Shown here: in pieces, positions 1-7,769 of the stretch | Position numbering within the stretch: position 1 is the stretch's first letter | How the letters are laid out: every line of letters starts with the position of its first letter | Origin: Bacteroidota bacterium | Lineage (GTDB): Bacteria > Bacteroidota > Bacteroidia > Chitinophagales > Saprospiraceae | Assembly: GCA_018222965.1 (NCBI GenBank) | Contig: JAAEZH010000035.1 | Span: 1-54,254, forward strand | DNA length: 54,254 nt | Direction: 5' to 3' | Program-made: the position numbers and the translations under genes | Notes under the pieces: model-generated | Told to the model about the DNA's origin: nothing | Databases searched by the model: none | The model's input: only the letters and a program-made list of their open reading frames with translations

Positions 1-63
1 AACGGAACAAACGGAACAAACGGAACAAACGGAACAAACGGAACAAACGGAACAAACGGAACC
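1..63. repeat. 9-bp tandem repeat, about 7 copies
   Basis: The unit AACGGAACA is repeated head to tail from base 1. The last unit changes its final base (AACGGAACC). The array starts at the window edge, so its full length is unknown. It lies five bases beyond the stop codon of the minus-strand ligase gene. Confidence 0.97.
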
Positions 64-68
64 ATCAT

Positions 69-1652
69 TCACCGCACCAGGGCTTTCAGATCCTCCAAAG
101 TATTAATCTCGGAGACCGGTTTGTCTCTGCGCCAGCGCACCATTCGCGGAAAGCGAAGCGCAATCCCTGATTTATGCCTGCTCGACTCATTGATTCCCTC
201 AAAAGCCAGTTCGAAAACCAGCTCGGGATTTACGGATCTTACCGGTCCGAATCGTTCGCGGGTATTGCGTCTTACCCAGCGGGTGATCTCCTGGAATTCG
301 GCATCGGTTAATCCGGAATAGGCTTTGGTAAATGGAACCAGCTTGTCGCCATCCCAAACAGCAAATGTATAGTCGGTAAAGAGGTTGGCTCGTCGGCCGT
401 GGCCACTTTGGGCATAGATCATAACGGCATCGACCGTGTACGGATCTACTTTCCATTTCCACCAGCTGCCTTTTTTGCGTCCGGATTGATAGGGAGAATT
501 CCGCTTTTTGAGCATCAGCCCTTCGCTGCCTTTTTCGCGGGCTTGTTCCCGCTCGGCTGCCAGGAATTCCCAGTTTTTGGAGGATACGATCTCCGAAATT
601 TGAAGCACGCCGCCTGCCGGATTTTCAGCAACCAGCTTTTCAAGTTTTTCTCTTCGTTGGAGGAGGGGCCAATCCCGGATGTCCCGGCCTTCCCATTCGA
701 GGAGGTCGTAGGCCATCAGGATTACAGGTACATCTGCCAGCAATTTCTTGCCAACTTTCTTTCGCCCAATCCGCTTTTGTAATTTTTGGAATGGGAGCGG
801 CTCGCCATCTTTGAAGGGCAGAATCTCCCCGTCTATCACTGTTCCATTCGGCAGGGTAGAGGTTAGGATTTCAAATTCGGGGTATTTGGTGGTGACCAGT
901 TCCTCTCCGCGGGACCAGACAAAAAGTTCGCCTTCCCGCACGATTAGTTGTCCGCGAATACCATCCCATTTGTGTTCCGCCTGCCATTCGGCCACTTCTC
1001 CTAAATCCTCCGGCCCATCATCCAATGCATAGGCCAGGAAAAAAGGATACGGCCTGGAAATATCATCCAACGGATCTTCCGTAAGAATGAGGTCGTCGAA
1101 GGTCGTTTCATCGGGATGCCAGTTTCCCATCATACGGTGGGCCAGGATGTTCTCCTCTATCCCCGTATATTTTGACAGTGCCCGCGTCATGAGTTTTTGC
1201 GAAACCCCCATGCGAAATCCACCCGTGATTAATTTGTTGAATACAAATCGCTCGGTTTTATCGAGTCGATCCCAGGCTTCCAGAATAGCTTCTCGTTTAT
1301 CGGCTTCTTCCTGATCTTTCAAATGCCGGATAAAATCGATCCAGTCGCTCAGACTGCGGTTGTTTTTCCGGGTAGAATCGGGCAGGACGAGGGCTATGGA
1401 CTCTGCGAGATCTCCAACTACATGATAGCTTTCCTCAAACAGCCAAAGCGGAATACCGGCTTGTTCCGCTGCCCACTCCCGAAGCAGGGTCGTGGTTACC
1501 GTTCGTTTCGGACGGCGGTGGGAAAGGAGGGCCATGGTCCATAGTTTATCCTTGTCTTCCGCTTCCGCGAAATACCGGGCAAGTTCAGCCACCTTGGTAT
1601 TGGTCTTTGTGGTCTGGTCCAATTGTATGAAGAGGTCGGCAAACTGTTTCAT
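69..1652 (-). CDS. ATP-dependent DNA ligase (ligase-associated repair cluster type)
   Basis: This 527-residue protein is an ATP-dependent DNA ligase, which seals nicks through a lysyl-AMP intermediate. The nucleotidyltransferase motif I is KWDG at residues 228-231, with Lys228 as the expected adenylated residue. An IDGE motif follows at about 273-276, and motif V with the downstream WWKWK stretch lies near 385-405. A long helical N-terminal region (about 1-200) precedes the catalytic core, as in bacterial ligases paired with an exonuclease. The ATG overlaps the stop of the upstream exonuclease gene by 4 bp (ATGA), so the two are almost certainly cotranscribed and probably translationally coupled. 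In related genomes this pair often travels with a DEXH helicase and a PdeM-type endonuclease; neither is visible here, although the region downstream of the ligase is outside the window. The likely role is DNA repair rather than replication. Family call is firm; the role in this organism is inferred. Confidence 0.95.
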   Translation of the reverse strand: MKQFADLFIQLDQTTKTNTKVAELARYFAEAEDKDKLWTMALLSHRRPKRTVTTTLLREWAAEQAGIPLWLFEESYHVVGDLAESIALVLPDSTRKNNRSLSDWIDFIRHLKDQEEADKREAILEAWDRLDKTERFVFNKLITGGFRMGVSQKLMTRALSKYTGIEENILAHRMMGNWHPDETTFDDLILTEDPLDDISRPYPFFLAYALDDGPEDLGEVAEWQAEHKWDGIRGQLIVREGELFVWSRGEELVTTKYPEFEILTSTLPNGTVIDGEILPFKDGEPLPFQKLQKRIGRKKVGKKLLADVPVILMAYDLLEWEGRDIRDWPLLQRREKLEKLVAENPAGGVLQISEIVSSKNWEFLAAEREQAREKGSEGLMLKKRNSPYQSGRKKGSWWKWKVDPYTVDAVMIYAQSGHGRRANLFTDYTFAVWDGDKLVPFTKAYSGLTDAEFQEITRWVRRNTRERFGPVRSVNPELVFELAFEGINESSRHKSGIALRFPRMVRWRRDKPVSEINTLEDLKALVR

Positions 1653-2668
1653 GTCTCTTCTGTTTTTGCCTGATCATCTTCGCTTTCGTTCTCGCCGGAA
1701 AACTCAGTTTGAACTTCCCGGGCATCGTAGCCTTGTTCGCGCAGCCACTTACTGAAAACGGCGGTATATCCATGTGTTACCAATATTCGCTCGGCACCCG
1801 TTGCCTTTATGGCATTGTTGAGGCCTTCCCAGTCGGCATGATCGGATAGGACAAACCCTCGATCGGCGGCTCTTCTTCGCCGGGCCCCGCGCAGATTCAT
1901 CCATCCGCTGGCCATTCCGATGGAAACCTTCCCAAACTTTTTAACCCAGGAAGAATTGACTGCTGCAGGAGGTGCAATGACGAGACTGCCGGGAAAAGCA
2001 GATCGTTTTATACTATTCGTTACCCGGATGCTATCTGGCAATTTGATGCCCTGTTTGCGGATGACCTCATTGATGTTTTCCACAGCGCCATGAGTGTAAA
2101 CCGGACCAATAGAAGGATCGATCTTTGACAGGAGCAACTGGGCTTTCCCCAGGGAATAGCCGGTTAGAACAGCCGTTTTTCCAGCTTCTTTGGTATCCTG
2201 CCACCATTGATTGATTCCGGAGAAAATAGCTTCCTGGCTGTTCCATTTGTAGATGGGCAAGCCAAAAGTACTTTCTGTAATAAAGGCATGGCATTTGACC
2301 GGCTCGAAAGGCGTACAGAGGCCGTCATCGGCTGTTTTGTAATCCCCGGAAGCCACCCAGATTTCTCCTTTGTATTCGACCCGGATTTGGGCGGATCCTA
2401 TGATGTGTCCCGCTGGATGGAAACTGAATTTTACTCCATTCACGGAAATACTTTCGCCGTAAGGCAAGGCATGAACCTTGATCGGACCCAGGCGATACCG
2501 AATCACCGGCTTTGCCAGATCGGTACAGATATACTGCTTGTGGCCCCAACGGGAATGGTCGGCATGCCCGTGCGTGATCAGGGCTTTGTCTACCGGTTTC
2601 CAGGGGTCGATGTAGACACCGGCCGGCGGACAATAAATGCCATTGGGCGTAAAAGTCAGTAGATCCAT
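1649..2668 (-). CDS. ligase-associated DNA exonuclease (metallo-beta-lactamase fold)
   Basis: This 339-residue protein belongs to the metallo-beta-lactamase / beta-CASP nuclease group related to mRNA 3'-end processing factors and SNM1-type nucleases. The metal-binding HxHxDH motif is seen as THGHADH at residues 32-38, close to the N-terminus as usual for the family. The C-terminal part contains LSDHADW and VTHGYT, which fit the later conserved motifs. It is expected to trim DNA ends before sealing by the ligase encoded immediately downstream, whose ATG overlaps this stop codon. The C-terminal tail (about 320-339) is acidic and probably disordered. The gene starts divergently from an unknown gene at 2730, with only about 60 bp between them. 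Confidence 0.93.
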   Translation of the reverse strand: MDLLTFTPNGIYCPPAGVYIDPWKPVDKALITHGHADHSRWGHKQYICTDLAKPVIRYRLGPIKVHALPYGESISVNGVKFSFHPAGHIIGSAQIRVEYKGEIWVASGDYKTADDGLCTPFEPVKCHAFITESTFGLPIYKWNSQEAIFSGINQWWQDTKEAGKTAVLTGYSLGKAQLLLSKIDPSIGPVYTHGAVENINEVIRKQGIKLPDSIRVTNSIKRSAFPGSLVIAPPAAVNSSWVKKFGKVSIGMASGWMNLRGARRRRAADRGFVLSDHADWEGLNNAIKATGAERILVTHGYTAVFSKWLREQGYDAREVQTEFSGENESEDDQAKTEET

Positions 2669-2707
2669 TCAGGAGTTTTTGTTTGCCTTTCGGCGAATGT
2701 TATTCCT

Positions 2708-2715
2708 TACATTTG
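2708..2715 (+). promoter_or_regulatory. -7 promoter box TACATTTG
   Basis: TACATTTG fits the Bacteroidota -7 consensus TAnnTTTG and lies 14 bp before the ATG at 2730. A TTTG that could be the -33 box is at 2682-2685, 22 bp upstream, slightly longer than the usual spacing. Confidence 0.55.
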
Positions 2716-2729
2716 CAAAAAAATAACAG

Positions 2730-3209
2730 ATGTCCTTTCCCTTTGTTTCAGAAGATCAGATAGATACCGTTGCCGAAAACCTTCAGGAGGAAAACCTGGA
2801 AGAAGTTTTAGAGGCGTTTAGCGAGGCCCAACCTGCGGTTGCCGGTTACTTGTTTTCTGAGACCTTTGAGGTACTGTATCAGGAAGAACGGCAATATGTG
2901 TTGTATTTGGCATTGGTGATCTGGAAATCTGTTTCTGAAGCCGCAGATCCGGAGATGGTTACTGATAAAGATCTTGGCAGTAGGGAAGAAGAGAACTGGG
3001 GACTGTTTGAAAAGAAAAAATCCGGCGGTTTTCGTCAGAAGATGGATGTGTTTTTCGAAGACTGCAAACAGGAGGATTTACTGGCTTTTGTGGAAGACTC
3101 ACTGGTTATTGAAGATGATGGCGAATTGGAGATTCCCGTGTCAAAAGAAGGGAGAATTCCAATGGCTGTCGGCTTGAAGACTATAATAGATGTGCTAACA
3201 GCAGGCTAA
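2730..3209 (+). CDS. hypothetical acidic cytoplasmic protein
   Basis: This 159-residue protein is not recognised. It has no signal peptide or membrane segment, is rich in Glu and Asp, and is predicted from its residue pattern to be mostly helical (for example residues 10-60). It has a good promoter box just upstream and a hairpin terminator just after its stop, so it appears to be a monocistronic gene. It is divergent from the ligase/exonuclease pair, but the sequence gives no evidence for a shared function. Confidence 0.7.
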   Translation: MSFPFVSEDQIDTVAENLQEENLEEVLEAFSEAQPAVAGYLFSETFEVLYQEERQYVLYLALVIWKSVSEAADPEMVTDKDLGSREEENWGLFEKKKSGGFRQKMDVFFEDCKQEDLLAFVEDSLVIEDDGELEIPVSKEGRIPMAVGLKTIIDVLTAG

Positions 3210-3210
3210 T

Positions 3211-3237
3211 GCCACAAAATTTTTGTGGGTATTTTTG
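3211..3237 (+). terminator. probable rho-independent terminator
   Basis: CCACAAAA and TTTTGTGG form a short inverted repeat at 3212-3228, followed by a T-rich run (GTATTTTTG). It lies directly after the stop codon at 3209. Confidence 0.65.
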
Positions 3238-3323
3238 TTAAAAATCAAGTATAAGTTGCCAAGAATCAGTACTTTAGTCTGATATTTTGCGATATTATTC
3301 GCAGATTCACTCAAAAATACGGA

Positions 3324-4358
3324 ATGAGGGCACCCGTACTTGCACTGTTTATCTTATTATCCGGCTTACTTTTTACGTCCTGTAAAAAGCTCGGAGATAA
3401 TAATGCCCTGTCCTCTGTTTTCCTTGATCAGTTATCGGCCAACAATCAGGTTACGCCTCTCGCCAATGAGATCGTTCAGGTTACCAGCCTCCCTACTTTT
3501 GGGAGCGGAGGTATCTTTCTGAGCTATAAGTTTCCGGATGGCGAGCAATTGTTTGATTTCTTCGAAATCGAATCTGCTGATGATGCCCATTTTGATCTTT
3601 TTGTGGATTTCATCTCCAATGTAATTGCTAATGAGAAAGGCGACCTTTGGGTGCTTACCAAAGTAAGTCTGGAGCGTTATATTAATCTGGAGGAACAATG
3701 GATTTCCTACCCGATCCCGGAAAATCGCCAGGCACAGCCGCTGGCTATCTCTATTCGCGAAGATGGTAGTGTGGTTTGCGTAAACAGTCAATATGTATTG
3801 GTCTTCATTGATGGCGAGTTTTTTGATCTCGATCCGGATAATTTTGGCGATGATGGCGATCAACGAGCTGCAACTACAGCCTCTTCCGGAATGATCTGGC
3901 TGGATGTGGATGCCGGCGTGTTGTCTATTAGTCCGACAGGAGAACAACAGCTGTACAAGTCGGTTGAAGCTGATTTGGGTAAAACCAAAGTAGAAGTTTC
4001 TTTTGGGGAAGTTTCTGCTATTCAGGAAGACGGCCTGGGAGTAGTATGGTTTGCCACCCCGGAATACCTGCTTTCCTTTGATGGTAAAAACTGGGCTGCC
4101 TACAAGATTGGTTCCGATGATCTTCCGGATAGCATTCTTGCGATGAATACAGATTCGGAAGGAAATCTCTGGATATTATCCGGCAACTTCCTGGTAAAAG
4201 TATCCCTGGGTGGCGTTTGGGAGTCCTATATGGTTGACCTGACAGCCACAGAGCTTGCCAGTGTAAATACACTTCATGTCGATGCCGATGGCAAAATTTG
4301 GCTGCATGGCGATGAGGGGTATATCCCTTTCAAAATACTCCTCGCAGATAACGACTAA
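3324..4358 (+). CDS. lipoprotein with beta-propeller-like repeats
   Basis: This 344-residue protein starts with a lipoprotein signal peptide ending in the lipobox LFTSC at about residue 20, followed by KK. The mature part contains repeated segments of the type G-x-L/I-W-x-L (GDLWVLT, GMIWLDV, GVVWFAT, GNLWILS, GKIWLHG), spaced about 40-60 residues apart. These resemble the blades of two-component-regulator propeller domains. No histidine kinase, Y_Y_Y or T9SS domain follows, so it looks like a stand-alone envelope propeller. It is probably an outer-membrane-attached sensor or binding protein, but no ligand can be named. It has no close operon partner: 152 bp separate it from mqnC. Confidence 0.8.
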   Translation: MRAPVLALFILLSGLLFTSCKKLGDNNALSSVFLDQLSANNQVTPLANEIVQVTSLPTFGSGGIFLSYKFPDGEQLFDFFEIESADDAHFDLFVDFISNVIANEKGDLWVLTKVSLERYINLEEQWISYPIPENRQAQPLAISIREDGSVVCVNSQYVLVFIDGEFFDLDPDNFGDDGDQRAATTASSGMIWLDVDAGVLSISPTGEQQLYKSVEADLGKTKVEVSFGEVSAIQEDGLGVVWFATPEYLLSFDGKNWAAYKIGSDDLPDSILAMNTDSEGNLWILSGNFLVKVSLGGVWESYMVDLTATELASVNTLHVDADGKIWLHGDEGYIPFKILLADND

Positions 4359-4398
4359 TCAGTCCTGCTTCTTTCCAATACCACAGTCTTTATATGAA

Positions 4399-4420
4399 AC
4401 TTTCAAAAATTATTGAAAGT
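4399..4420. promoter_or_regulatory. perfect 8-bp inverted repeat upstream of mqnC
   Basis: ACTTTCAA (4399-4406) and TTGAAAGT (4413-4420) are perfect inverted repeats around a 6-nt spacer. No T-run follows, so it is not an obvious terminator. It lies 19 bp upstream of the putative mqnC -7 box and could be an operator. Confidence 0.5.
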
Positions 4421-4439
4421 AAATAAACTTACCCTTTCC

Positions 4440-4447
4440 TATCTTTG
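4440..4447 (+). promoter_or_regulatory. -7 promoter box TATCTTTG for mqnC
   Basis: TATCTTTG matches TAnnTTTG exactly. The nearest TTG upstream (4413-4415) is 24 bp away, longer than the normal spacing, so the -33 element is uncertain. The mqnC ATG follows 63 bp downstream. Confidence 0.5.
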
Positions 4448-4510
4448 TTGACTGGATGCCGCAAGTTGATCAATACTGATCCAAACTGGCAAGAAAAACT
4501 ATAGGCACAT

Positions 4511-5653
4511 ATGCGTACAGACGATCTTTTGCAACGCGCGTTGAATTTGGAATTCCTTTCCGTGGAGGAAGGAGTGTTTTTGTTTGAAAACGCTTCCACC
4601 GCGGAATTGATGTATGTGGGAAATCAGATGCGACAGCAACACGTTCCGGGTAATATTGTTACCTGGATCATTGACCGCAATAGCAACACCACAAATGTTT
4701 GTATTGCCAATTGTAAATTCTGCAATTTTTACCGCCGTCCGGGGCACGATGAATCTTACATCACTTCCATCGAAGAATACAAGCAAAAGATCGAAGAGAC
4801 CTTTGCTTTTGGCGGGGAGCAACTACTGCTCCAGGGCGGACACCATCCCGATCTCGGACTGGACTATTATACCGATCTCTTTAGAAAACTGAAGGAGCTT
4901 TACCCAAACCTCAAATTGCACGCCCTGGGGCCACCGGAGATCGCACATATTGCCAAGCTCGAACAAGCCAGTCACACCGAAGTATTGAAAGCGCTCAAGG
5001 AATCAGGGCTTGACAGCCTTCCGGGTGCAGGAGCCGAAATCCTTAGTGATCGCGTACGTCGACTGATTTCCAAAGGGAAATGCGGCGGAGATGAGTGGTT
5101 GGATGTGATGCGCGCTGCCCATCAATTGGATATTACGACCTCTGCTACCATGATGTTTGGCCACATTGAAACCAACCGCGAACGCATGGAGCACTTCGTA
5201 GCCCTTCGCCAGGTGCAGGCCGAAAAGCCAAAAGATGCGAAAGGCTTTCTGGCCTTTATTCCCTGGCCGTTTCAGGATGAGGATACGATCCTCAAAAGAA
5301 TCAAACGGGCAAGAAACACCTGTACCGGCGATGAGTATGTGCGCATGATCGCTATGAGCCGAATCATGTTGCCCAACATCGTCAATATTCAGGCCTCCTG
5401 GCTGACGGTCGGGAAGAAAGTAGCGCAAACCTGCCTGCATGCCGGAGCCAACGACTTTGGCAGTATCATGATTGAAGAGAATGTAGTATCTGCTGCCGGA
5501 GCACGCTTCCGGTTTACAGCTGATGGTATTCAGGAAGCCATTCAGGAAGCCGGTTTTGAGCCACGCCTCCGCAACCAACAATATGAATTCCGCGAAGTGC
5601 CGGAAAATATTCGCCAGCAGGAATTGGATCGCGAGGCAATGATCGTAGATTAG
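4511..5653 (+). CDS. mqnC: cyclic dehypoxanthinyl futalosine synthase (MqnC), radical SAM
   Basis: This 380-residue protein is a radical SAM enzyme of the MqnC/MqnE/CofH group. The iron-sulfur cluster motif CxxxCxxC is formed by Cys64, Cys68 and Cys71 (CIANCKFC). The following FYRRPGH, LLQGGHHP and FIPWPFQ segments are typical of MqnC, which cyclises dehypoxanthine futalosine in the futalosine pathway to menaquinone. Length matches the family. The other mqn genes are not adjacent, which is common in Bacteroidota where the pathway genes are scattered. Downstream lie a structured intergenic stretch and a purine nucleoside phosphorylase. MqnE or CofH are the alternatives; the sequence fits MqnC better. 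Confidence 0.93.
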   Translation: MRTDDLLQRALNLEFLSVEEGVFLFENASTAELMYVGNQMRQQHVPGNIVTWIIDRNSNTTNVCIANCKFCNFYRRPGHDESYITSIEEYKQKIEETFAFGGEQLLLQGGHHPDLGLDYYTDLFRKLKELYPNLKLHALGPPEIAHIAKLEQASHTEVLKALKESGLDSLPGAGAEILSDRVRRLISKGKCGGDEWLDVMRAAHQLDITTSATMMFGHIETNRERMEHFVALRQVQAEKPKDAKGFLAFIPWPFQDEDTILKRIKRARNTCTGDEYVRMIAMSRIMLPNIVNIQASWLTVGKKVAQTCLHAGANDFGSIMIEENVVSAAGARFRFTADGIQEAIQEAGFEPRLRNQQYEFREVPENIRQQELDREAMIVD

Positions 5654-5661
5654 CAGTCTCG

Positions 5662-5744
5662 GAGTATGTTTAGATTTGCATGGTGGTGCGAAAGGGGATT
5701 ATATTAGCCACTTGCAGCCCATTGATGAAAGTTTAAACATACTC
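5662..5744 (+). ncRNA. candidate structured leader RNA between mqnC and purine nucleoside phosphorylase
   Basis: GAGTATGTTTA (5662-5672) and TAAACATACTC (5734-5744) are perfect 11-bp inverted repeats 61 bp apart. With G-U pairs the stem can extend inward by about five pairs. Inside it, TGCA (5677-5680) pairs with TGCA (5713-5716), and GTGG (5683-5686) with CCAC (5708-5711), which gives an inner arm with a 21-nt loop. The right arm of the outer stem ends 13 nt before the ATG of the phosphorylase, where ribosomes would bind. No T-run follows, so it is not a standard terminator. I do not recognise it as a known riboswitch class. Confidence 0.45.
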
Positions 5745-5757
5745 TCAAAACATTCGA

Positions 5758-6585
5758 ATGGAGTTATACGATCAGATACAGGAAGCCGCTGCATTTCTCC
5801 GCACTAAAACCGGTGGTTTTGAAGCTCTCACAGGAATTATCCTGGGTACCGGACTGAGTGGTCTGGCCGATCAATTGCAGAATGCTCAGGTTATTTCTTA
5901 CACAGATATTCCGCATTTCCCAAGCTCTACGGTGGAAAGCCATCGGGGGCAGATGCTGTTTGGTACCCTTTCGGGGAAAAAGGTGATCGCCCTGGCTGGT
6001 CGTTTTCACTATTACGAGGGATACAGCATGAAGCAGGTAACTTTTCCTGTGCGTGTTCTCAAAGCATTAGGCGTAAGCCAGATGATTATCAGCAATGTTT
6101 CCGGCTCGGTAAATGCCGATATGGAAGCTGGAGATCTGGTGGTCGTGCGCGATCACATCAATTTACAACCGGAAAATCCGCTGAGAGGTCCGAATGATGA
6201 GCGTCTGGGGCCCCGTTTTCCGGATATGCTTAATACTTACAACAAGGATTGGATCAAGTTTGCTTTGGCTTTCGCCGAAAGGCAAAACATCCGGATTCAT
6301 GAGGGAGTGTATGTTGCTTTACAGGGCCCCAATCTCGAAACACCGGCAGAGTATGAATTCATGCATCGCATCGGTGCAGATCTGGTGGGCATGAGCACGG
6401 TGCCCGAAGTAATTGTTGCCCGACACGCCGGTATGTCTGTCTTTGTCTGTTCCATCGTGTCCAACACTTGTTATCCCATCGATACGCTCACGGAAACGAC
6501 AGTAGAAGAAGTGATCGCGGTAGGTAAAAAAGCCACACCTAAATTGGAAAAGCTGGTAGAAGGCCTGGTGGCTGAATTTGGCTAA
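5758..6585 (+). CDS. purine nucleoside phosphorylase (trimeric PNP/MTAP family)
   Basis: This 275-residue protein phosphorolyses purine nucleosides to the free base and ribose 1-phosphate. The phosphate-binding GTGLSG lies at residues 30-35, ESHRGQ near 60, the purine-site segment MSTVPEV near 205, and SNTCYP near 230-235, all in the order expected for the trimeric family. Its length is normal. The usual NAAGG stretch is replaced by NVSGS near residue 115, a divergent version. MqnB (futalosine hydrolase) belongs to the wider superfamily, but the size and HRGQ motif favour a true PNP. Two bases separate its stop from the ATG of the alkylation repair gene, so these two form an operon. The structured stretch upstream may regulate it. 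Confidence 0.92.
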   Translation: MELYDQIQEAAAFLRTKTGGFEALTGIILGTGLSGLADQLQNAQVISYTDIPHFPSSTVESHRGQMLFGTLSGKKVIALAGRFHYYEGYSMKQVTFPVRVLKALGVSQMIISNVSGSVNADMEAGDLVVVRDHINLQPENPLRGPNDERLGPRFPDMLNTYNKDWIKFALAFAERQNIRIHEGVYVALQGPNLETPAEYEFMHRIGADLVGMSTVPEVIVARHAGMSVFVCSIVSNTCYPIDTLTETTVEEVIAVGKKATPKLEKLVEGLVAEFG

Positions 6586-6587
6586 TT

Positions 6588-7691
6588 ATGTCTGCATATT
6601 CCCTTAAAGCACTATACTCCGAAGCATTTTTTGAGGAGTTTTCCGGTGTCGCTGCGGAAGTTATTTCAGCTTTCGATAAACGCTCGTTTCTCCAGCAGAT
6701 ATTTGACCCTGCCTGGCCGGAACGGGAGTTGAAAGACCGAATGAGCCATGTAGCGAAGGTACTTTCCACTTTCCTGCCACCAGATTTTTCGGCGCAAGCC
6801 AAACTAATAGAAAACCTGACCGATGCTTTGAGAGCTGCTAAAATAGAGGGCAAGGCGCTGGAGTATATGTTTCTCCCGGCTATTTTGGAAATGAACGGAC
6901 CGGACCATCCGGAAGAGGCATTACGTGCGATGGAGTCCATCACCGATTTCACAAGTTGTGAGTTTGCAATTCGTCCATTCTTTATTAAATATCCGGATCT
7001 ACTATATCGGCAGGTACTTGCCTGGTCAAAGCATTCAAATCATCATGTGCGTCGTCTGGCGAGTGAGGGGTGTCGCCCCCGACTTCCCTGGGCGATGGCA
7101 TTACCCGCCCTGAAAAAGAATCCTGATCCCATTATTCCTGTTCTGGAAAATCTCAAGGCAGACTCAGAACTATTCGTGCGTCGCAGTGTAGCCAATAATC
7201 TCAATGATATCTCTAAAGATCATCCCCGGCGGGCACGTAGTCTGGCGCAAAAGTGGAAGGGGCAAAGTGAGGAAGTAAATTGGGTGGTAAAACACGGCTG
7301 CCGCACTTTGCTGAAAAAGGGTGATCCGGATACCCTTCTGCTCTTCGGGTTCGCCCGCCCCGATCAAATTGAGTTGCTTTCATTCGAGTTGGCAGCATCC
7401 GGCGTGAAAATAGGAGAGACATTGCCATTTAGCTTTAGCCTTATCAATAAGGGGAAGACAAATCTGTTGTTACGATTAGAATACGCCGTGTATTTTTTGC
7501 GATCGAATGGCAGCCATTCCCGAAAAGTATTCTTCATCTCCGAAAAGGAAATACCGCCGGGCATCAATGCGTTTTCCAAAAAACAGTCCTTTAAACCAAT
7601 CACGACCCGAAAGTATTACAAGGGCCAACAAGCCTTGTCTATTATTGTCAATGGCATCGAATTGGATAAAAAGACCTTTCTCTTGTCTTAA
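6588..7691 (+). CDS. DNA alkylation repair protein, AlkC/AlkD HEAT-like family with C-terminal Ig-like domain
   Basis: This 367-residue protein resembles the HEAT-like-repeat DNA glycosylases AlkC and AlkD, which remove positively charged alkyl purines such as N3-methyladenine. Helical repeats fill about residues 1-255, with the characteristic HHVRRLASEGCRPRLPW segment near 145-161 and VRRSVANNLNDISKDHP near 195-212. The last 110 residues are beta-rich (GETLPFSFSLINKG, LEYAVYFL), matching the Ig-like domain that distinguishes AlkC from AlkD. It is cotranscribed with the purine nucleoside phosphorylase (2-bp gap). Family assignment is good; AlkC rather than AlkD is inferred from the C-terminal extension. 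Confidence 0.88.
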   Translation: MSAYSLKALYSEAFFEEFSGVAAEVISAFDKRSFLQQIFDPAWPERELKDRMSHVAKVLSTFLPPDFSAQAKLIENLTDALRAAKIEGKALEYMFLPAILEMNGPDHPEEALRAMESITDFTSCEFAIRPFFIKYPDLLYRQVLAWSKHSNHHVRRLASEGCRPRLPWAMALPALKKNPDPIIPVLENLKADSELFVRRSVANNLNDISKDHPRRARSLAQKWKGQSEEVNWVVKHGCRTLLKKGDPDTLLLFGFARPDQIELLSFELAASGVKIGETLPFSFSLINKGKTNLLLRLEYAVYFLRSNGSHSRKVFFISEKEIPPGINAFSKKQSFKPITTRKYYKGQQALSIIVNGIELDKKTFLLS

Positions 7692-7769
7692 TAAATAATC
7701 CGACAAATAAAGTCTGCGTTTCTTATTTTTACAGCGTCATTAAAGTTTTTTACTGCCCATTGTGCAACA

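Noticed and set aside
1-63. 9-bp tandem repeat as a phase-variation tract
   Set aside because: The unit is a multiple of three and lies after the ligase stop codon, so copy changes would not shift a visible frame.
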